Of a stretch of 64,000 bases of DNA, positions 46,704 through 55,830 are shown in pieces. Position 1 is the stretch's first letter; the number at the start of each line of letters is the position of its first letter. Source of the DNA: Salinivirgaceae bacterium (GTDB taxonomy: Bacteria > Bacteroidota > Bacteroidia > Bacteroidales > SZUA-534). The position numbers and the translations under genes are program-made. The notes below the pieces were generated by a model, which saw only the letters and a list, made by a program, of their open reading frames with translations, did no database searches and was not told where the DNA came from. The DNA is taken from contig JAFYYA010000086.1 of assembly GCA_017557785.1 (NCBI GenBank), forward strand, positions 62,001 to 126,000, in the 5' to 3' direction.

Positions 46704-48032
46704 ATGAAGAGATTTATTGAAACCTTAAAGAATATCTGGAAAATTGATGACCTGAAGACAAGAATCACCAACACCTTGCTGTTGATTCTTGTTTATCGGT
46801 TGGGTACAATGGTTGTGCTTCCGGGTATCGACCCCACACAACTTGCAGCACTGAAAAACCAGACAGCAAGTGGCATCTTGGGATTGTTGGACATGTTCTC
46901 AGGTGGTGCATTCTCTAATGCGTCAATTTTCGCATTGGGCATCATGCCGTACATCTCGGCATCCATCGTCATCCAGTTGCTTGGAATGGCAGTGCCTTAT
47001 TTCCAGAGACTCCAGCGTGAAGGGGAAAGCGGACGTCGCAAGATTAACCAGATAACTAGAATCCTGACAGTGGCAATTCTGTTTCTTCAGGGCCCGGGCT
47101 ATTTGGCAAACCTGCACTCACAACTTCCCGAATCGGCATTCATACTAAAGGGTGCTTATTTCACGGTTTCGTCAATGTTCATCCTTACAGCAGGAACCAT
47201 GTTTGTAATGTGGTTGGGCGAGAGGATTACCGACAGAGGCTTAGGAAACGGAATCTCTTTGATCATCATGATAGGTATTATAGCCCGTCTCCCGTCGGCT
47301 CTTTGGGTTGAGTTCATTTCACGTTTGAATGAACAAGGCGGCGGATTAGTGATGTTCTTGATTGAGATGATTGCGTTGGGTGTTGTTATCCTATTTACAA
47401 TTCTTCTTGTGCAGGGAACTCGCAGAATTCCTGTTCAATACGCAAAAAGAATAGTAGGCAACAAGCAATATGGCGGCGTTCGCCAGTACATTCCCTTGAA
47501 GGTGAATGCAGCAGGTGTTATGCCTATCATATTTGCTCAGGCAATTATGTTCCTGCCAATCGTACTGATTGGGTTCTCAAGCGCTGAATCGGCTACCGGA
47601 ATTGCCGCTGCGCTGTCTAACCCGACAGGTTTCTGGTACAATCTGACGGTTGGTCTCCTGATCATTCTTTTCACATATTTCTACACAGCCATCATCATCA
47701 ATCCGACACAGATGGCCGATGATATGAAGAAGAACGGAGGCTTTATACCGGGAGTGAAACCAGGAAAGAAGACTGTGGAGTACCTCGACACTGTTATGTC
47801 GAGGATTACCTTGCCAGGATCAATATTTCTCGCACTTGTGGCTATCATGCCGGCATTTGCCATGATGGCGGGAGTACAGAGCAGTTTCGCCTATTTCTAT
47901 GGCGGTACATCTCTGTTGATTATGGTTGGTGTTGTTCTTGACACACTTCAGCAGATTGAGAGTCATTTGTTGATGCGTCACTATGACGGATTGATGAAGA
48001 CCGGAAGAATTAAAGGCCGTTACGGTATGTAA
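46704..48032 (+). CDS. secY: Protein translocase subunit SecY
   Basis: SecY is the channel of the Sec translocon in the inner membrane, through which the many signal-peptide proteins of this window would pass. The 442-residue product has ten hydrophobic helices and the family signatures GIMPYISASIVIQLL and WLGERITDRGLGNGISLIIM. The plug region reads FSGGAFSNASIFALG and the cytosolic C-terminal segment reads MRHYDGLMKTGRIKGRYGM. The ATG at 46704 is used rather than the TTG at 46701. A 160-nt gap follows, where many relatives carry map. Confidence 0.97.
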   Translation: MKRFIETLKNIWKIDDLKTRITNTLLLILVYRLGTMVVLPGIDPTQLAALKNQTASGILGLLDMFSGGAFSNASIFALGIMPYISASIVIQLLGMAVPYFQRLQREGESGRRKINQITRILTVAILFLQGPGYLANLHSQLPESAFILKGAYFTVSSMFILTAGTMFVMWLGERITDRGLGNGISLIIMIGIIARLPSALWVEFISRLNEQGGGLVMFLIEMIALGVVILFTILLVQGTRRIPVQYAKRIVGNKQYGGVRQYIPLKVNAAGVMPIIFAQAIMFLPIVLIGFSSAESATGIAAALSNPTGFWYNLTVGLLIILFTYFYTAIIINPTQMADDMKKNGGFIPGVKPGKKTVEYLDTVMSRITLPGSIFLALVAIMPAFAMMAGVQSSFAYFYGGTSLLIMVGVVLDTLQQIESHLLMRHYDGLMKTGRIKGRYGM

Positions 48033-48192
48033 TTTTTACCATCAGGCTGAGCTAACTTAGAATGTTAATTTTTTGGACAAAAAGGATAAAGCGCGCAATT
48101 AATTCCAATTGACTCCAAACGAGACGTCCGAAAGGAATTGTCGGTCAATTAACAAAGGCATAAAGTTAAGAACAAACGAAAATTAAGTACTT
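48033..48192 (+). promoter_or_regulatory. Structured leader before infA and the alpha cluster
   Basis: This is the only large gap inside the ribosomal operon. AATTCC (48101-48106) can pair with GGAATT (48134-48139), and AATTGAC (48107-48113) with GTCAATT (48144-48150). The two pairings cross, as in an H-type pseudoknot. A TCC-GAAA-GGA tetraloop hairpin competes with the first. TAACTTAG (48053-48060) is one base off a -7 box. A regulatory role is inferred only. Confidence 0.4.
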
Positions 48193-48411
48193 ATGGCCAA
48201 ACAGGCTTCTATCGAACAGGATGGTACAATCATCGAGGCATTGTCAAACGCAATGTTCCGAGTTGAGTTGGAGAACGGGCTGGTGATTACCGCCCACATC
48301 TCTGGCAAGATGAGGATGCATTACATAAAGATACTGCCGGGTGATAAAGTTAAAGTGGAAATGTCGCCTTACGATTTGACTAAGGGGCGCATCGCATTTA
48401 GGTACAAATAA
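48193..48411 (+). CDS. infA: Translation initiation factor IF-1
   Basis: A 72-residue OB-fold factor that occupies the A site of the 30S subunit during initiation: [72 protein letters not shown]. It is complete. It opens the alpha part of the operon. Confidence 0.98.
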   Translation: MAKQASIEQDGTIIEALSNAMFRVELENGLVITAHISGKMRMHYIKILPGDKVKVEMSPYDLTKGRIAFRYK

Positions 48412-48423
48412 AAGACTAAAAAG

Positions 48424-48540
48424 ATGAAAGTAAGAGCATCAATCAAAAAGCGTAGCGCTGATTGCAAAATCGTGCGCAGAAAAGGACGTTTGTATGTGAT
48501 TAACAAAAAAAATCCTAAATTCAAACAACGTCAAGGATAA
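48424..48540 (+). CDS. rpmJ: 50S ribosomal protein L36, zinc-free type
   Basis: A 38-residue protein starting [20 protein letters not shown] and ending PKFKQRQG. Of the Cys3-His zinc set only one Cys remains, so it is the C-minus form usual in Bacteroidota. It lies 12 nt after infA. Confidence 0.96.
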   Translation: MKVRASIKKRSADCKIVRRKGRLYVINKKNPKFKQRQG

Positions 48541-48578
48541 ATTAATAAATTTGCAACTCAAAAATTTTAAATGTAATT

Positions 48579-48953
48579 ATGGCACGTCTTGCAGGTGTAG
48601 ATTTACCAAAAAACAAAAGAGGAGAAATAGGCCTAACATACATTTTCGGTATCGGACGCAGCAGCGCAAGAACTATTCTTGACAAAGCTGGCATCAGTTA
48701 TGACACCAAAGTGGATGAATGGACAGATGCTGAGGTAGCATCGTTGCGCAAGATACTTGGCGAGTACAAACTCGAAGGTGAATTGCGTTCTGAAACACAA
48801 TTAAACATTAAGCGACTGATGGACGTTGGTTGCTACAGAGGTGTGCGCCACCGTCTGGGTTTGCCCGTTCGCGGTCAGAACACCCGTAACAACGCCCGTA
48901 CCCGTAAGGGAAGAAAGAAAACTGTCGCTAACAAAAAGAAAGCCACAAAATAA
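48579..48953 (+). CDS. rpsM: 30S ribosomal protein S13
   Basis: A 124-residue head protein contacting P-site t[78 protein letters not shown]. It is typical in length and order. Confidence 0.98.
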   Translation: MARLAGVDLPKNKRGEIGLTYIFGIGRSSARTILDKAGISYDTKVDEWTDAEVASLRKILGEYKLEGELRSETQLNIKRLMDVGCYRGVRHRLGLPVRGQNTRNNARTRKGRKKTVANKKKATK

Positions 48954-48966
48954 TAGGTAATTAATT

Positions 48967-49356
48967 ATGGCACAGAAGTCAAAAACAACTAAAAAGAGAA
49001 TCGTAAAGGTTGAAACTTCGGGCGAAGTTCACATTCATTCTTCGTTTAACAATATCATTATTTCGATAACCAACAGCGAAGGACAAGTAATTTCGTGGTC
49101 ATCAGCCGGCAAAAACGGATTCCGTGGTTCAAAAAAGAACACTCCGTATGCAGCACAAGTTGCCGCCGAAGATTGTGGAAAAGTGGCATTCGACGCAGGA
49201 ATGCGCAAAGCCAAAGTATATGTCAAAGGTCCGGGAACTGGCCGTGAGTCAGCCATCCGATCTATAAACAACTTGGGAATTGAGGTTACAGAAATCGTTG
49301 ACGTAACTCCGCTTCCGCACAATGGCTGCCGTCCGCCAAAAAGACGTCGTGTTTAA
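48967..49356 (+). CDS. rpsK: 30S ribosomal protein S11
   Basis: A 129-residue platform protein: [49 protein letters not shown] and the C-terminal [23 protein letters not shown]. It lies 13 nt after rpsM. Confidence 0.98.
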   Translation: MAQKSKTTKKRIVKVETSGEVHIHSSFNNIIISITNSEGQVISWSSAGKNGFRGSKKNTPYAAQVAAEDCGKVAFDAGMRKAKVYVKGPGTGRESAIRSINNLGIEVTEIVDVTPLPHNGCRPPKRRRV

Positions 49357-49382
49357 TAGTTTAATTGAATAAACAGAAGAAA

Positions 49383-49991
49383 ATGGCTAGATACATTGGA
49401 CCAAAATCAAAAATCGCCAGAAAATTCGGCGAGCCTATTTATGGGTCAGACAAGTACTTGGACCGCAAGAATTTTCCTCCAGGCCAGCACGGTTTGAACA
49501 AAAAGAGAAAAAAATCTTCTGAGTATGGTACTCAGTTGCAGGAGAAACAAAAAGCAAAATACACATATGGTGTTTTGGAGCGTCAATTCGCTAATTTGTT
49601 TGTAAAAGCTCAACGCAGCAAGGGTATCACTGGTGAGGTTTTGTTGCAGTTATTGGAGTCGAGATTAGACAACGTAGTTTATCGTTTGGGCATTGCTCCC
49701 ACAAGAGCCGCTGCACGTCAGCTTGTGCTTCACAAGCACATCGTGGTTAACGGCGAGGTGGTAAACATTCCTTCTTATCAGGTAAAAGCCGGTGAAGTTG
49801 TTGGTGTTCGTGAGAAATCGAAATCTCTTGAAGTTATTTCGAATTCTTTGGCCGGAACTAATCACAGCAAGTATTCTTGGTTGGAGTGGGATAACGCCAA
49901 TGTTGCTGGAAAATTCCTTAATGTTCCTGAAAGAGCGGACATCCCGGAGCACATCGAGGAACAATTGATTGTTGAACTTTACTCTAAGTAA
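49383..49991 (+). CDS. rpsD: 30S ribosomal protein S4
   Basis: A 202-residue primary 16S-binding protein, which in E. coli also represses the alpha operon through a leader pseudoknot. It has [58 protein letters not shown] and the S4 RNA-binding motif [25 protein letters not shown]. The ATG at 49383 is chosen over an upstream in-frame start. Confidence 0.98.
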   Translation: MARYIGPKSKIARKFGEPIYGSDKYLDRKNFPPGQHGLNKKRKKSSEYGTQLQEKQKAKYTYGVLERQFANLFVKAQRSKGITGEVLLQLLESRLDNVVYRLGIAPTRAAARQLVLHKHIVVNGEVVNIPSYQVKAGEVVGVREKSKSLEVISNSLAGTNHSKYSWLEWDNANVAGKFLNVPERADIPEHIEEQLIVELYSK

Positions 49992-50000
49992 TAATTAATC

Positions 50001-50993
50001 ATGGCAATTTTAGCTTTTCAAAAGCCCGACAGAGTTATAATGCTCGAACAAGACAACCGTTTTGGTAAGTTCGAGTTCCGCCCGTTGGAGCCTGGTTATG
50101 GGCAGACAATAGGCAATGCCCTGCGTCGTATTTTGTTGTCATCACTTGAAGGTTTTGCTATCACTACTGTTAAAATCGCAGGTGTTGATCACGAATTCTC
50201 GACTATTCCTGGAGTCATGGAAGATGTTACGGAAATAGTTTTGAATTTGAAGCAGGTAAGATTCAAGCAGCAGATAGAGGACATCGATCACGAAAAAGTG
50301 TCGATAATGGTTTCTGACCAAGAGACGTTCACCGCTGGTGATATTTCACGCTTCCTTAGCGGATTTGAGGTGTTGAACCCCGAACTGGTTATTTGCCGTC
50401 TTGATCCTTCTGTCAAACTCCAAATGGAGATTACGATCAACAAGGGACGCGGTTATGTTCCGTCAGATGAGAATATGCCTGTCGATGCGGAATTTGGCGT
50501 TATTGCCATTGATTCAATCCATACTCCTATTGTAAATGTGAAGTATGTTGTTGAAAATTACCGAGTTGAGCAAAAGACCGACTACGAAAAGTTGGTGTTG
50601 GAAATTAAAACAGATGGATCTATTCTTCCGAAAGACGCTTTGAATGAAGCTGCTAAAATCCTTATTTATCACTTTATGCTGTTCTCTGACGAGAAGATTA
50701 CTCTTGATGCCGGAGAAAAATATCAGACAGAGGAGTTTGATGAGGAAGTTCTGCATATGCGTCAATTGCTGAAGACCAAACTTATCGATATGGATTTGTC
50801 AGTCAGAGCGCTTAACTGCTTGAAGGCTGCCGATGTCGAGACTTTGGGTGACCTTTGCACATATAACAAAAACGATTTGCTGAAGTTTAGAAACTTCGGA
50901 AAGAAATCGTTGACCGAATTAGAGGATTTGCTTGATTCAATGAACCTTACTTTCGGAATGGACATCAGTAAGTATAAACTTGAGAAAGATTAA
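50001..50993 (+). CDS. rpoA: RNA polymerase alpha subunit
   Basis: The 330-residue product has the N-terminal dimerisation and assembly domain ([36 protein letters not shown]) and the C-terminal helix-hairpin-helix domain (about 255-320). The latter reads [46 protein letters not shown] and binds UP elements and activators. Confidence 0.98.
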   Translation: MAILAFQKPDRVIMLEQDNRFGKFEFRPLEPGYGQTIGNALRRILLSSLEGFAITTVKIAGVDHEFSTIPGVMEDVTEIVLNLKQVRFKQQIEDIDHEKVSIMVSDQETFTAGDISRFLSGFEVLNPELVICRLDPSVKLQMEITINKGRGYVPSDENMPVDAEFGVIAIDSIHTPIVNVKYVVENYRVEQKTDYEKLVLEIKTDGSILPKDALNEAAKILIYHFMLFSDEKITLDAGEKYQTEEFDEEVLHMRQLLKTKLIDMDLSVRALNCLKAADVETLGDLCTYNKNDLLKFRNFGKKSLTELEDLLDSMNLTFGMDISKYKLEKD

Positions 50994-50998
50994 TAACG

Positions 50999-51520
50999 AT
51001 GAGACACAATAAAGGTTTTAATCATTTAGGCAGACAAGAAGGGCACAGAGATGCCATGTTGTCCAATATGGCTACATCTTTGATTCTGCACAAACGTATT
51101 TCTACTACAGTTGCCAAAGCCAAGGCATTAAAAATGTACGTTGAGCCCCTGATTACAAAGTCAAAAGTAGATTCGACACACTCGCGTCGTGTTGTATTCA
51201 GTTATCTTCAGAACAAGGAGAGTGTTTCTGAACTTTTCCGTGAGATTGCAGCCAAGGTTGCCAATCGTCCGGGCGGATACACAAGAATCCTGAAGACTGG
51301 CACCCGTGTTGGCGATAGCGCCGAGATGTGCATCATTGAGTTGGTTGACTTCAATACAAATTATTCGCAAGGTGCTAACGAAGCAGCGAAGAAGACTACT
51401 ACTCGCCGTCGTCGCTCTTCAGCTAAAAAGGCTGACAACGCAGTTGTTGCTGACGCAGTTGAAGTTAAGGAAGAATCTCCTGCAGCAGCCGACGAGAATC
51501 AAGAAGCAAAAGCAGAATAA
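50999..51520 (+). CDS. rplQ: 50S ribosomal protein L17 with C-terminal extension
   Basis: A 173-residue protein. The first 120 residues are standard L17 ([45 protein letters not shown]). A tail of about 50 residues follows, first basic ([12 protein letters not shown]) and then Ala/Glu-rich. Such tails are frequent in Bacteroidota. It is the last gene of the operon. Confidence 0.96.
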   Translation: MRHNKGFNHLGRQEGHRDAMLSNMATSLILHKRISTTVAKAKALKMYVEPLITKSKVDSTHSRRVVFSYLQNKESVSELFREIAAKVANRPGGYTRILKTGTRVGDSAEMCIIELVDFNTNYSQGANEAAKKTTTRRRRSSAKKADNAVVADAVEVKEESPAAADENQEAKAE

Positions 51521-51540
51521 ACAATTGTTTCTACAGATAC

Positions 51541-51568
51541 AAAAAAGGCCGCATTTGCGGCCTTTTTT
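51541..51568. terminator. Terminator of the ribosomal operon
   Basis: AAAAAAGGCCGC-ATTT-GCGGCCTTTTTT is a perfect 12-bp stem. It can serve both rplQ and the converging exonuclease gene. Confidence 0.92.
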
Positions 51569-51581
51569 GTTTTATTAGTTT

Positions 51582-52340
51582 TTATTGTATTTCGTCTTCG
51601 TGGTCGTCGGTTATGTACGGGGGAATGACATCAACGTTGGTATCGGCAATTATTGGCTGTCCTTTATACCGTAAAAACAGTTGGCAAATGGTGACAACAT
51701 CGTTTATGCAGTATTCGCTGATGCTGTCGATGTTATGTTCATCCCAATATGTGCGGCCAACCATACAGCCATCCATGTTCTCTTTTGGCGATGGAAGGTT
51801 AAAAATGTTAGCCAAAAGATCGAGAGAGGTGTAGTGCTTGTAATCGCCGAAACGCCAAAGTTCCAAAGTGTCAAGATTGGTGATTTCCCATGGTTTTTTG
51901 CCCGCGCAATCTAGTATTTTGGGAATAGGCAACCCGTTTACAAGCAGTCGGCGGCAGATGTATGGGAAATCGAATTCCTTGCCGTTGTGGGCGCAGAGCA
52001 TGTGCTTGTCTTTGTTGAAGTGCTTGTTGAGTAGCGCTGAGAAAGCCACAAGAATCATCTTTTCGTTGCTGCCGCAGAATGATTTCACACGGAAATGGCG
52101 TTCTCCGTCTTCAGTCACAATAAACCCGGCTGATATGCAGACAATTTTGCCAAATTCAGCCCAGATGCCGGCTCTTTCATATAGTTCGGCTGGTGATTTA
52201 CTTTCCTTTTCTGATTGCCATGTCATTTTCTTGGCCCACAACTCTTTTGTGTGGTCATCGAGCAGGTCGTATGATGGCTGCTGGCCGACGGTCTCGATGT
52301 CGATGAACAGAATATTCTCTTCTTTGATTTTGTCTAACAT
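51582..52340 (-). CDS. DEDD-type 3'-5' exonuclease (PolB-like)
   Basis: A 252-residue RNase H-fold exonuclease related to the proofreading domain of family B DNA polymerases. ExoI is FIDIET (Asp14 and Glu16), ExoII is AHNGKEFDFPYICRR, and ExoIII is YCINDVV. No polymerase domain is present. It probably trims single-stranded nucleic acid, but the substrate is unknown. The start ATG 52340 gives the family opening MLDKIKEENILFIDIET. An extension to a TTG at 52364 is rejected. Confidence 0.88.
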   Translation of the reverse strand: MLDKIKEENILFIDIETVGQQPSYDLLDDHTKELWAKKMTWQSEKESKSPAELYERAGIWAEFGKIVCISAGFIVTEDGERHFRVKSFCGSNEKMILVAFSALLNKHFNKDKHMLCAHNGKEFDFPYICRRLLVNGLPIPKILDCAGKKPWEITNLDTLELWRFGDYKHYTSLDLLANIFNLPSPKENMDGCMVGRTYWDEHNIDSISEYCINDVVTICQLFLRYKGQPIIADTNVDVIPPYITDDHEDEIQ

Positions 52341-52414
52341 TCTTGCAATCAAATTATTCCGCAATATAATCTTTTAAATGACACGCGGGTTCAATATCGT
52401 GTGTCGATTTTGCT

Positions 52415-52422
52415 TAATTTTG
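52415..52422 (+). promoter_or_regulatory. Candidate -7 box of ssrA
   Basis: TAATTTTG matches TAnnTTTG exactly and ends 12 nt before the mature tmRNA 5' end. Confidence 0.5.
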
Positions 52423-52434
52423 CAGCATCATTTT

Positions 52435-52826
52435 GGGGTTGATTGGATTTGACAGCAAGATGAAGTGGTGGGTAAGCACGTCGGGAGCAGTGAAACCGGC
52501 CCGTTAATCCCGGACACAAAACTATAACTGGCGAAAATTCTTACGCTCTTGCCGCCTAATCGAAGTATAGTAGATTGGCCTAATCCCGACTCAAGGAGTT
52601 GGGACAAGACGCATCGCGGAAGCCCTTGTCTTGAGGCTCGCCGATTCTGATGTGCAGCAATTCGGGACTGGCCTGCATTAGCATCGTAATGTAGGTGAGA
52701 TTTAGATGATAAGGTGTTGGTAGGTGGCTTTGATCCGGCCAGCGCACGAAAATCAAGTCAGAGCTAAGCGTGTAGAAAGCTCATGGTTTCCTTGTTTGGA
52801 CCCGGGTTCAAATCCCGGCAACTCCA
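52435..52826 (+). ncRNA. ssrA: Transfer-messenger RNA
   Basis: tmRNA rescues stalled ribosomes together with SmpB (gene at 8052). The acceptor stem pairs GGGGTTG (52435-52441) with CAACTCC (52819-52825), the discriminator is A and CCA is not encoded. The T arm GGTTCAAATCC is intact. The tag frame at 52530-52559 reads GENSYALAA followed by TAA, matching Bacteroidota tags that end in ALAA. It is one piece, about 392 nt, with pseudoknot-rich sequence between tag and T arm. Confidence 0.97.
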
Positions 52827-52827
52827 C

Positions 52828-52854
52828 AAAGCGCCTTTGCATGGCGCTTTTTTT
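52828..52854 (+). terminator. Terminator of ssrA
   Basis: AAAGCGCC pairs with GGCGCTTT around a 7-nt loop and is followed by a T-run. Confidence 0.85.
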
Positions 52855-53055
52855 ATGCCTTCCCGAATAGAATACGATTTGTTAAGTAACAATGTGTTTG
52901 GCATCATAGATAAACGCACAAGTTTTATTCGTGATTTCAATGTCGGCCTATTATTGTATTTCCCTTTGGACATATGTGGAAACACGGGGTGTGCGGTGAT
53001 TATTGTTTGCAATGATTGTGCGAACCAATATTGGCTTTTTAAAAAAGTGAAATAA
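52855..53055 (+). CDS. Possible 66-residue small protein
   Basis: An ATG frame directly behind the ssrA terminator encodes a 66-residue sequence with a hydrophobic, cysteine-containing middle (GLLLYFPLDICGNTGCAVII) and a KKVK end. No promoter or homology is recognised, and it may be a decayed gene. The remainder to 53174 is AT-rich, with only a weak -7-like TAGCTTTA at 53120. Confidence 0.2.
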   Translation: MPSRIEYDLLSNNVFGIIDKRTSFIRDFNVGLLLYFPLDICGNTGCAVIIVCNDCANQYWLFKKVK

Positions 53056-53174
53056 TGGAATATGAAAAATTATGACCATTAATATTAAATATAATGACAT
53101 TGTATATTAAAAATAATGATAGCTTTACAATCATTTTTTGTCGGGGAAACTATTATTGAAAAACTTTTTACAGA

Positions 53175-54095
53175 ATGAGAAAATCAGTTGGTGTGTTGCT
53201 GACACTGCTATTATCCTGCTTGGTTGCGAATGCAGAAGATGTGTCGAGTAGGATGGATGGTGTAATGTTGCGAATACGCAATAATGAAGTCGTAAGCTAT
53301 GAATATGGTTATTTCTGCTCTGCAGAAAACGCTTTGTCCACAATTGTTTCAGTTGGGAAGTATTATTCGGATAGTCTGCCAAAGATTAGGTGCCAAGCTT
53401 ATCGTTACGCGTCAAAAGCAGCCTTGCAATGCAATAGCGACACGACCAAGATAATGGTTGTTGAAGATTTGTTGAGGTCATGTAATGATTCGTCAAGTAT
53501 TGTGGTTCAGAATGCTTGGCAAGAACTGACAAAATTCGACAAGAAGTATTTCACGGAAGAGTCGAAACGTATGCTTGAGCATATTATTGACAATGGTAAG
53601 TTCTTCTCAGAAAAGTTTTTTATGATAGGAGGTTATGTCGGTTCGGAAAATATGGTTTCGATATTGAAGAACAGACGAGCTCTATGCGAAAAGAACCAGC
53701 AATGGTACGTCGATTTGGCATTGTGCAGGTTAAATGACAATTCTTCGGTTCAGGCGGTACTCTCGCGTCTTTCAAAGATTAAGCCTTCGTTGGATTTTGT
53801 TGACTTGCTTCTGCCAGACTTGCTTTATACTCGGCAACGCCAGATTTATGATTGGATAATAAATGAAGCAATGACGGATGAATGTAAGTGTGTGAGCCGC
53901 AGCCCTGTTAGTGAGCGGCAAATGCCATGCGCTTATTATATTATGTATGAGATTGCTGATTATATAGAAGACTTTCCTATCGACAGGGATGAAGATGGGG
54001 AAAAGGATGATGATTTTTCGAAATCGGATATTAAAAACATGCGCACATGGTTAGGTGCGAATTTGAATTACAGAATAATTGATGCTGGTTACTAA
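53175..54095 (+). CDS. Exported alpha-helical protein, first gene of the surface operon
   Basis: A 306-residue product with a signal peptide (MRKSVGVLLTLLLSCLVANAE). A largely helical body follows, with paired-helix spacing that suggests HEAT- or TPR-like repeats (for example AYRYASKAALQCNSDTTKIMVVEDLL and SVQAVLSRLSKIKPSLDFVDLLL). Several cysteines are present, and an acidic stretch DRDEDGEKDDDF lies near the C-terminus. No named family is recognised. The next gene starts one base after its stop. I infer a periplasmic or surface scaffold. Confidence 0.65.
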   Translation: MRKSVGVLLTLLLSCLVANAEDVSSRMDGVMLRIRNNEVVSYEYGYFCSAENALSTIVSVGKYYSDSLPKIRCQAYRYASKAALQCNSDTTKIMVVEDLLRSCNDSSSIVVQNAWQELTKFDKKYFTEESKRMLEHIIDNGKFFSEKFFMIGGYVGSENMVSILKNRRALCEKNQQWYVDLALCRLNDNSSVQAVLSRLSKIKPSLDFVDLLLPDLLYTRQRQIYDWIINEAMTDECKCVSRSPVSERQMPCAYYIMYEIADYIEDFPIDRDEDGEKDDDFSKSDIKNMRTWLGANLNYRIIDAGY

Positions 54096-54096
54096 G

Positions 54097-55830
54097 ATGC
54101 ACCTTAAAAGTTTATTTGTCTTTTCGTTATTGATTTTACCATATATGTTGTATTCACAAGAATTATCTGGGATTGCAGAGAATGAGCCGGTTACAATAAG
54201 CGGCGGCATCAATGTGAATACAGTGTTCTATCATAGTAAAGACACATTGTCAACCCGTGAACCATTTTCTTTTGTGGTAACAGGCAATGTCAATGTGAAT
54301 CTGTATAACGGTATCAACTGTCCGATAAGTTTCACTTACTCAAACTACAAAGCCAATTGGTCGCAGCCATTCAACTTTAACCAGTTCGGAATGACGCCGT
54401 CTTACAAATGGATTAAAACCTATATTGGATACAATTCGATGACATTTTCGGATTATACTTTAAGCGGACACCAGTTTTTAGGTTTTGGAGTAGAAGTCTC
54501 GCCAGATATTCCTTGGAAATATGCGGCAATGTACGGACGCCTGTTAAAGCCTGTTGAAGAAGACACTACAAACGAGTACAATATTCCGGCTTATGCACGA
54601 TATGGATATGCTACAAGTGTTGAGTATTTAGGTTATGGGAACATTAAACTTGTTTTGTTTAAGGCATGGGACGATGAAAACTCATTATCGGTACAACCGG
54701 TTAAAACTCAGCTTTATCCGCAAAGCAATTTGGCATTCAGCTTAAGTGTTTCTGAACCTATTGGCGAGCAATTCTCGTTTGAAGGAGAGTTGTCCACGTC
54801 TGCTATAAACACTGATACTCGGAACAAAGAGAAGAAAAGCGGAGAGCATATTTTTAAAGCAACTAATTTCTTACAAAGAAACACAGTATCAACGGTTTAT
54901 TATTGTGCATATAAAGGATCTCTGAAATATGCCGGGAATGGATATGGGCTTGGCGTGTCGTACGAAAGAGTTAATCCGGGATATGAAACATTGGGGGCAT
55001 ACTATTTCACAAACGACTTTGAGAACATCACATTCGATGCTTCAACAATATTGCTTAAAGAGACATTAAACCTAAGTGGCAGGATAGGATTGCAGCGGAA
55101 TGACCTTGATAAAACAAACATGTCGAGCACAAAGAAAATAGTGGGAAGTCTTAATATGCAGTATGCCATGAATCAGAAAACGAACTTATCGTTGAACTAC
55201 TCCAACTTTACAGGTTACACCTATATTAGAAGTGAATTCGACGATATTAATGCCACCGATCCATATCAGAATGTAGACACACTCAAATTCACACAAATAA
55301 ACCAATCGGTTTCAGCTAATGTGTCGCGCCGGCTTGGAAACATTGAAAATAAAGATTTGCAGCAAGCTATAAATATCAACGCGACATTTCAGAATCAGAC
55401 TATGCAGCAAAACAAACTGCATAAACCGGGGACTCAGTTTTACAATGGAAATGTGTCGTACAACATGAATGTGCAAAATATCAGTCTGGGGCTTTTCTGC
55501 TCGATAAACGGAAATTACAATAAGATTCCGGAAACGGATGATGTTTTTACCATTGGACCAACGATTGGCGGAAATAAAGGCTGGTTGGATAATAAACTGA
55601 AGGCGACAGTCTCTTTATCATACAATGATGAGCTGATAACAAGAAGCAATTCATCTGTATGGGTGTTCAGAGCCGGTGGCTCATACACTTTAAAAGAACA
55701 TCACCAGTTTGACTTGTCGTTTTCAGAACAAAACAGATACGCTAAAAATCAGGGAAGAGTCAATGACCTAACTTTTACGATAGGCTATAAATACAACTTT
55801 AATGTCAAATACAGTGAAATATTCAAGTAA
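54097..55830 (+). CDS. Outer-membrane beta-barrel protein of the surface operon
   Basis: A 577-residue product with a signal peptide (MHLKSLFVFSLLILPYMLYSQ) and nearly continuous amphipathic strands. Many end in aromatic residues, and the last strand closes with TIGYKYNFNVKYSEIFK. Segments such as GGINVNTVFYHS, NVNVNLYNGINCPISFTYSNYKANWSQPFN and YIGYNSMTFSDYTLSGHQFLG resemble outer-membrane barrels. No plug domain or TonB box is seen. It could be a translocon, anchor or receptor for its neighbours. Its 3' end overlaps the next gene by 29 nt. Confidence 0.7.
   Translation: MHLKSLFVFSLLILPYMLYSQELSGIAENEPVTISGGINVNTVFYHSKDTLSTREPFSFVVTGNVNVNLYNGINCPISFTYSNYKANWSQPFNFNQFGMTPSYKWIKTYIGYNSMTFSDYTLSGHQFLGFGVEVSPDIPWKYAAMYGRLLKPVEEDTTNEYNIPAYARYGYATSVEYLGYGNIKLVLFKAWDDENSLSVQPVKTQLYPQSNLAFSLSVSEPIGEQFSFEGELSTSAINTDTRNKEKKSGEHIFKATNFLQRNTVSTVYYCAYKGSLKYAGNGYGLGVSYERVNPGYETLGAYYFTNDFENITFDASTILLKETLNLSGRIGLQRNDLDKTNMSSTKKIVGSLNMQYAMNQKTNLSLNYSNFTGYTYIRSEFDDINATDPYQNVDTLKFTQINQSVSANVSRRLGNIENKDLQQAININATFQNQTMQQNKLHKPGTQFYNGNVSYNMNVQNISLGLFCSINGNYNKIPETDDVFTIGPTIGGNKGWLDNKLKATVSLSYNDELITRSNSSVWVFRAGGSYTLKEHHQFDLSFSEQNRYAKNQGRVNDLTFTIGYKYNFNVKYSEIFK

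Noticed and set aside
52783..52854. Coding frame starting inside the tmRNA 3' part
   Set aside because: It overlaps the tRNA-like domain and the terminator. Only the part from 52855 on is kept, as a doubtful small frame.
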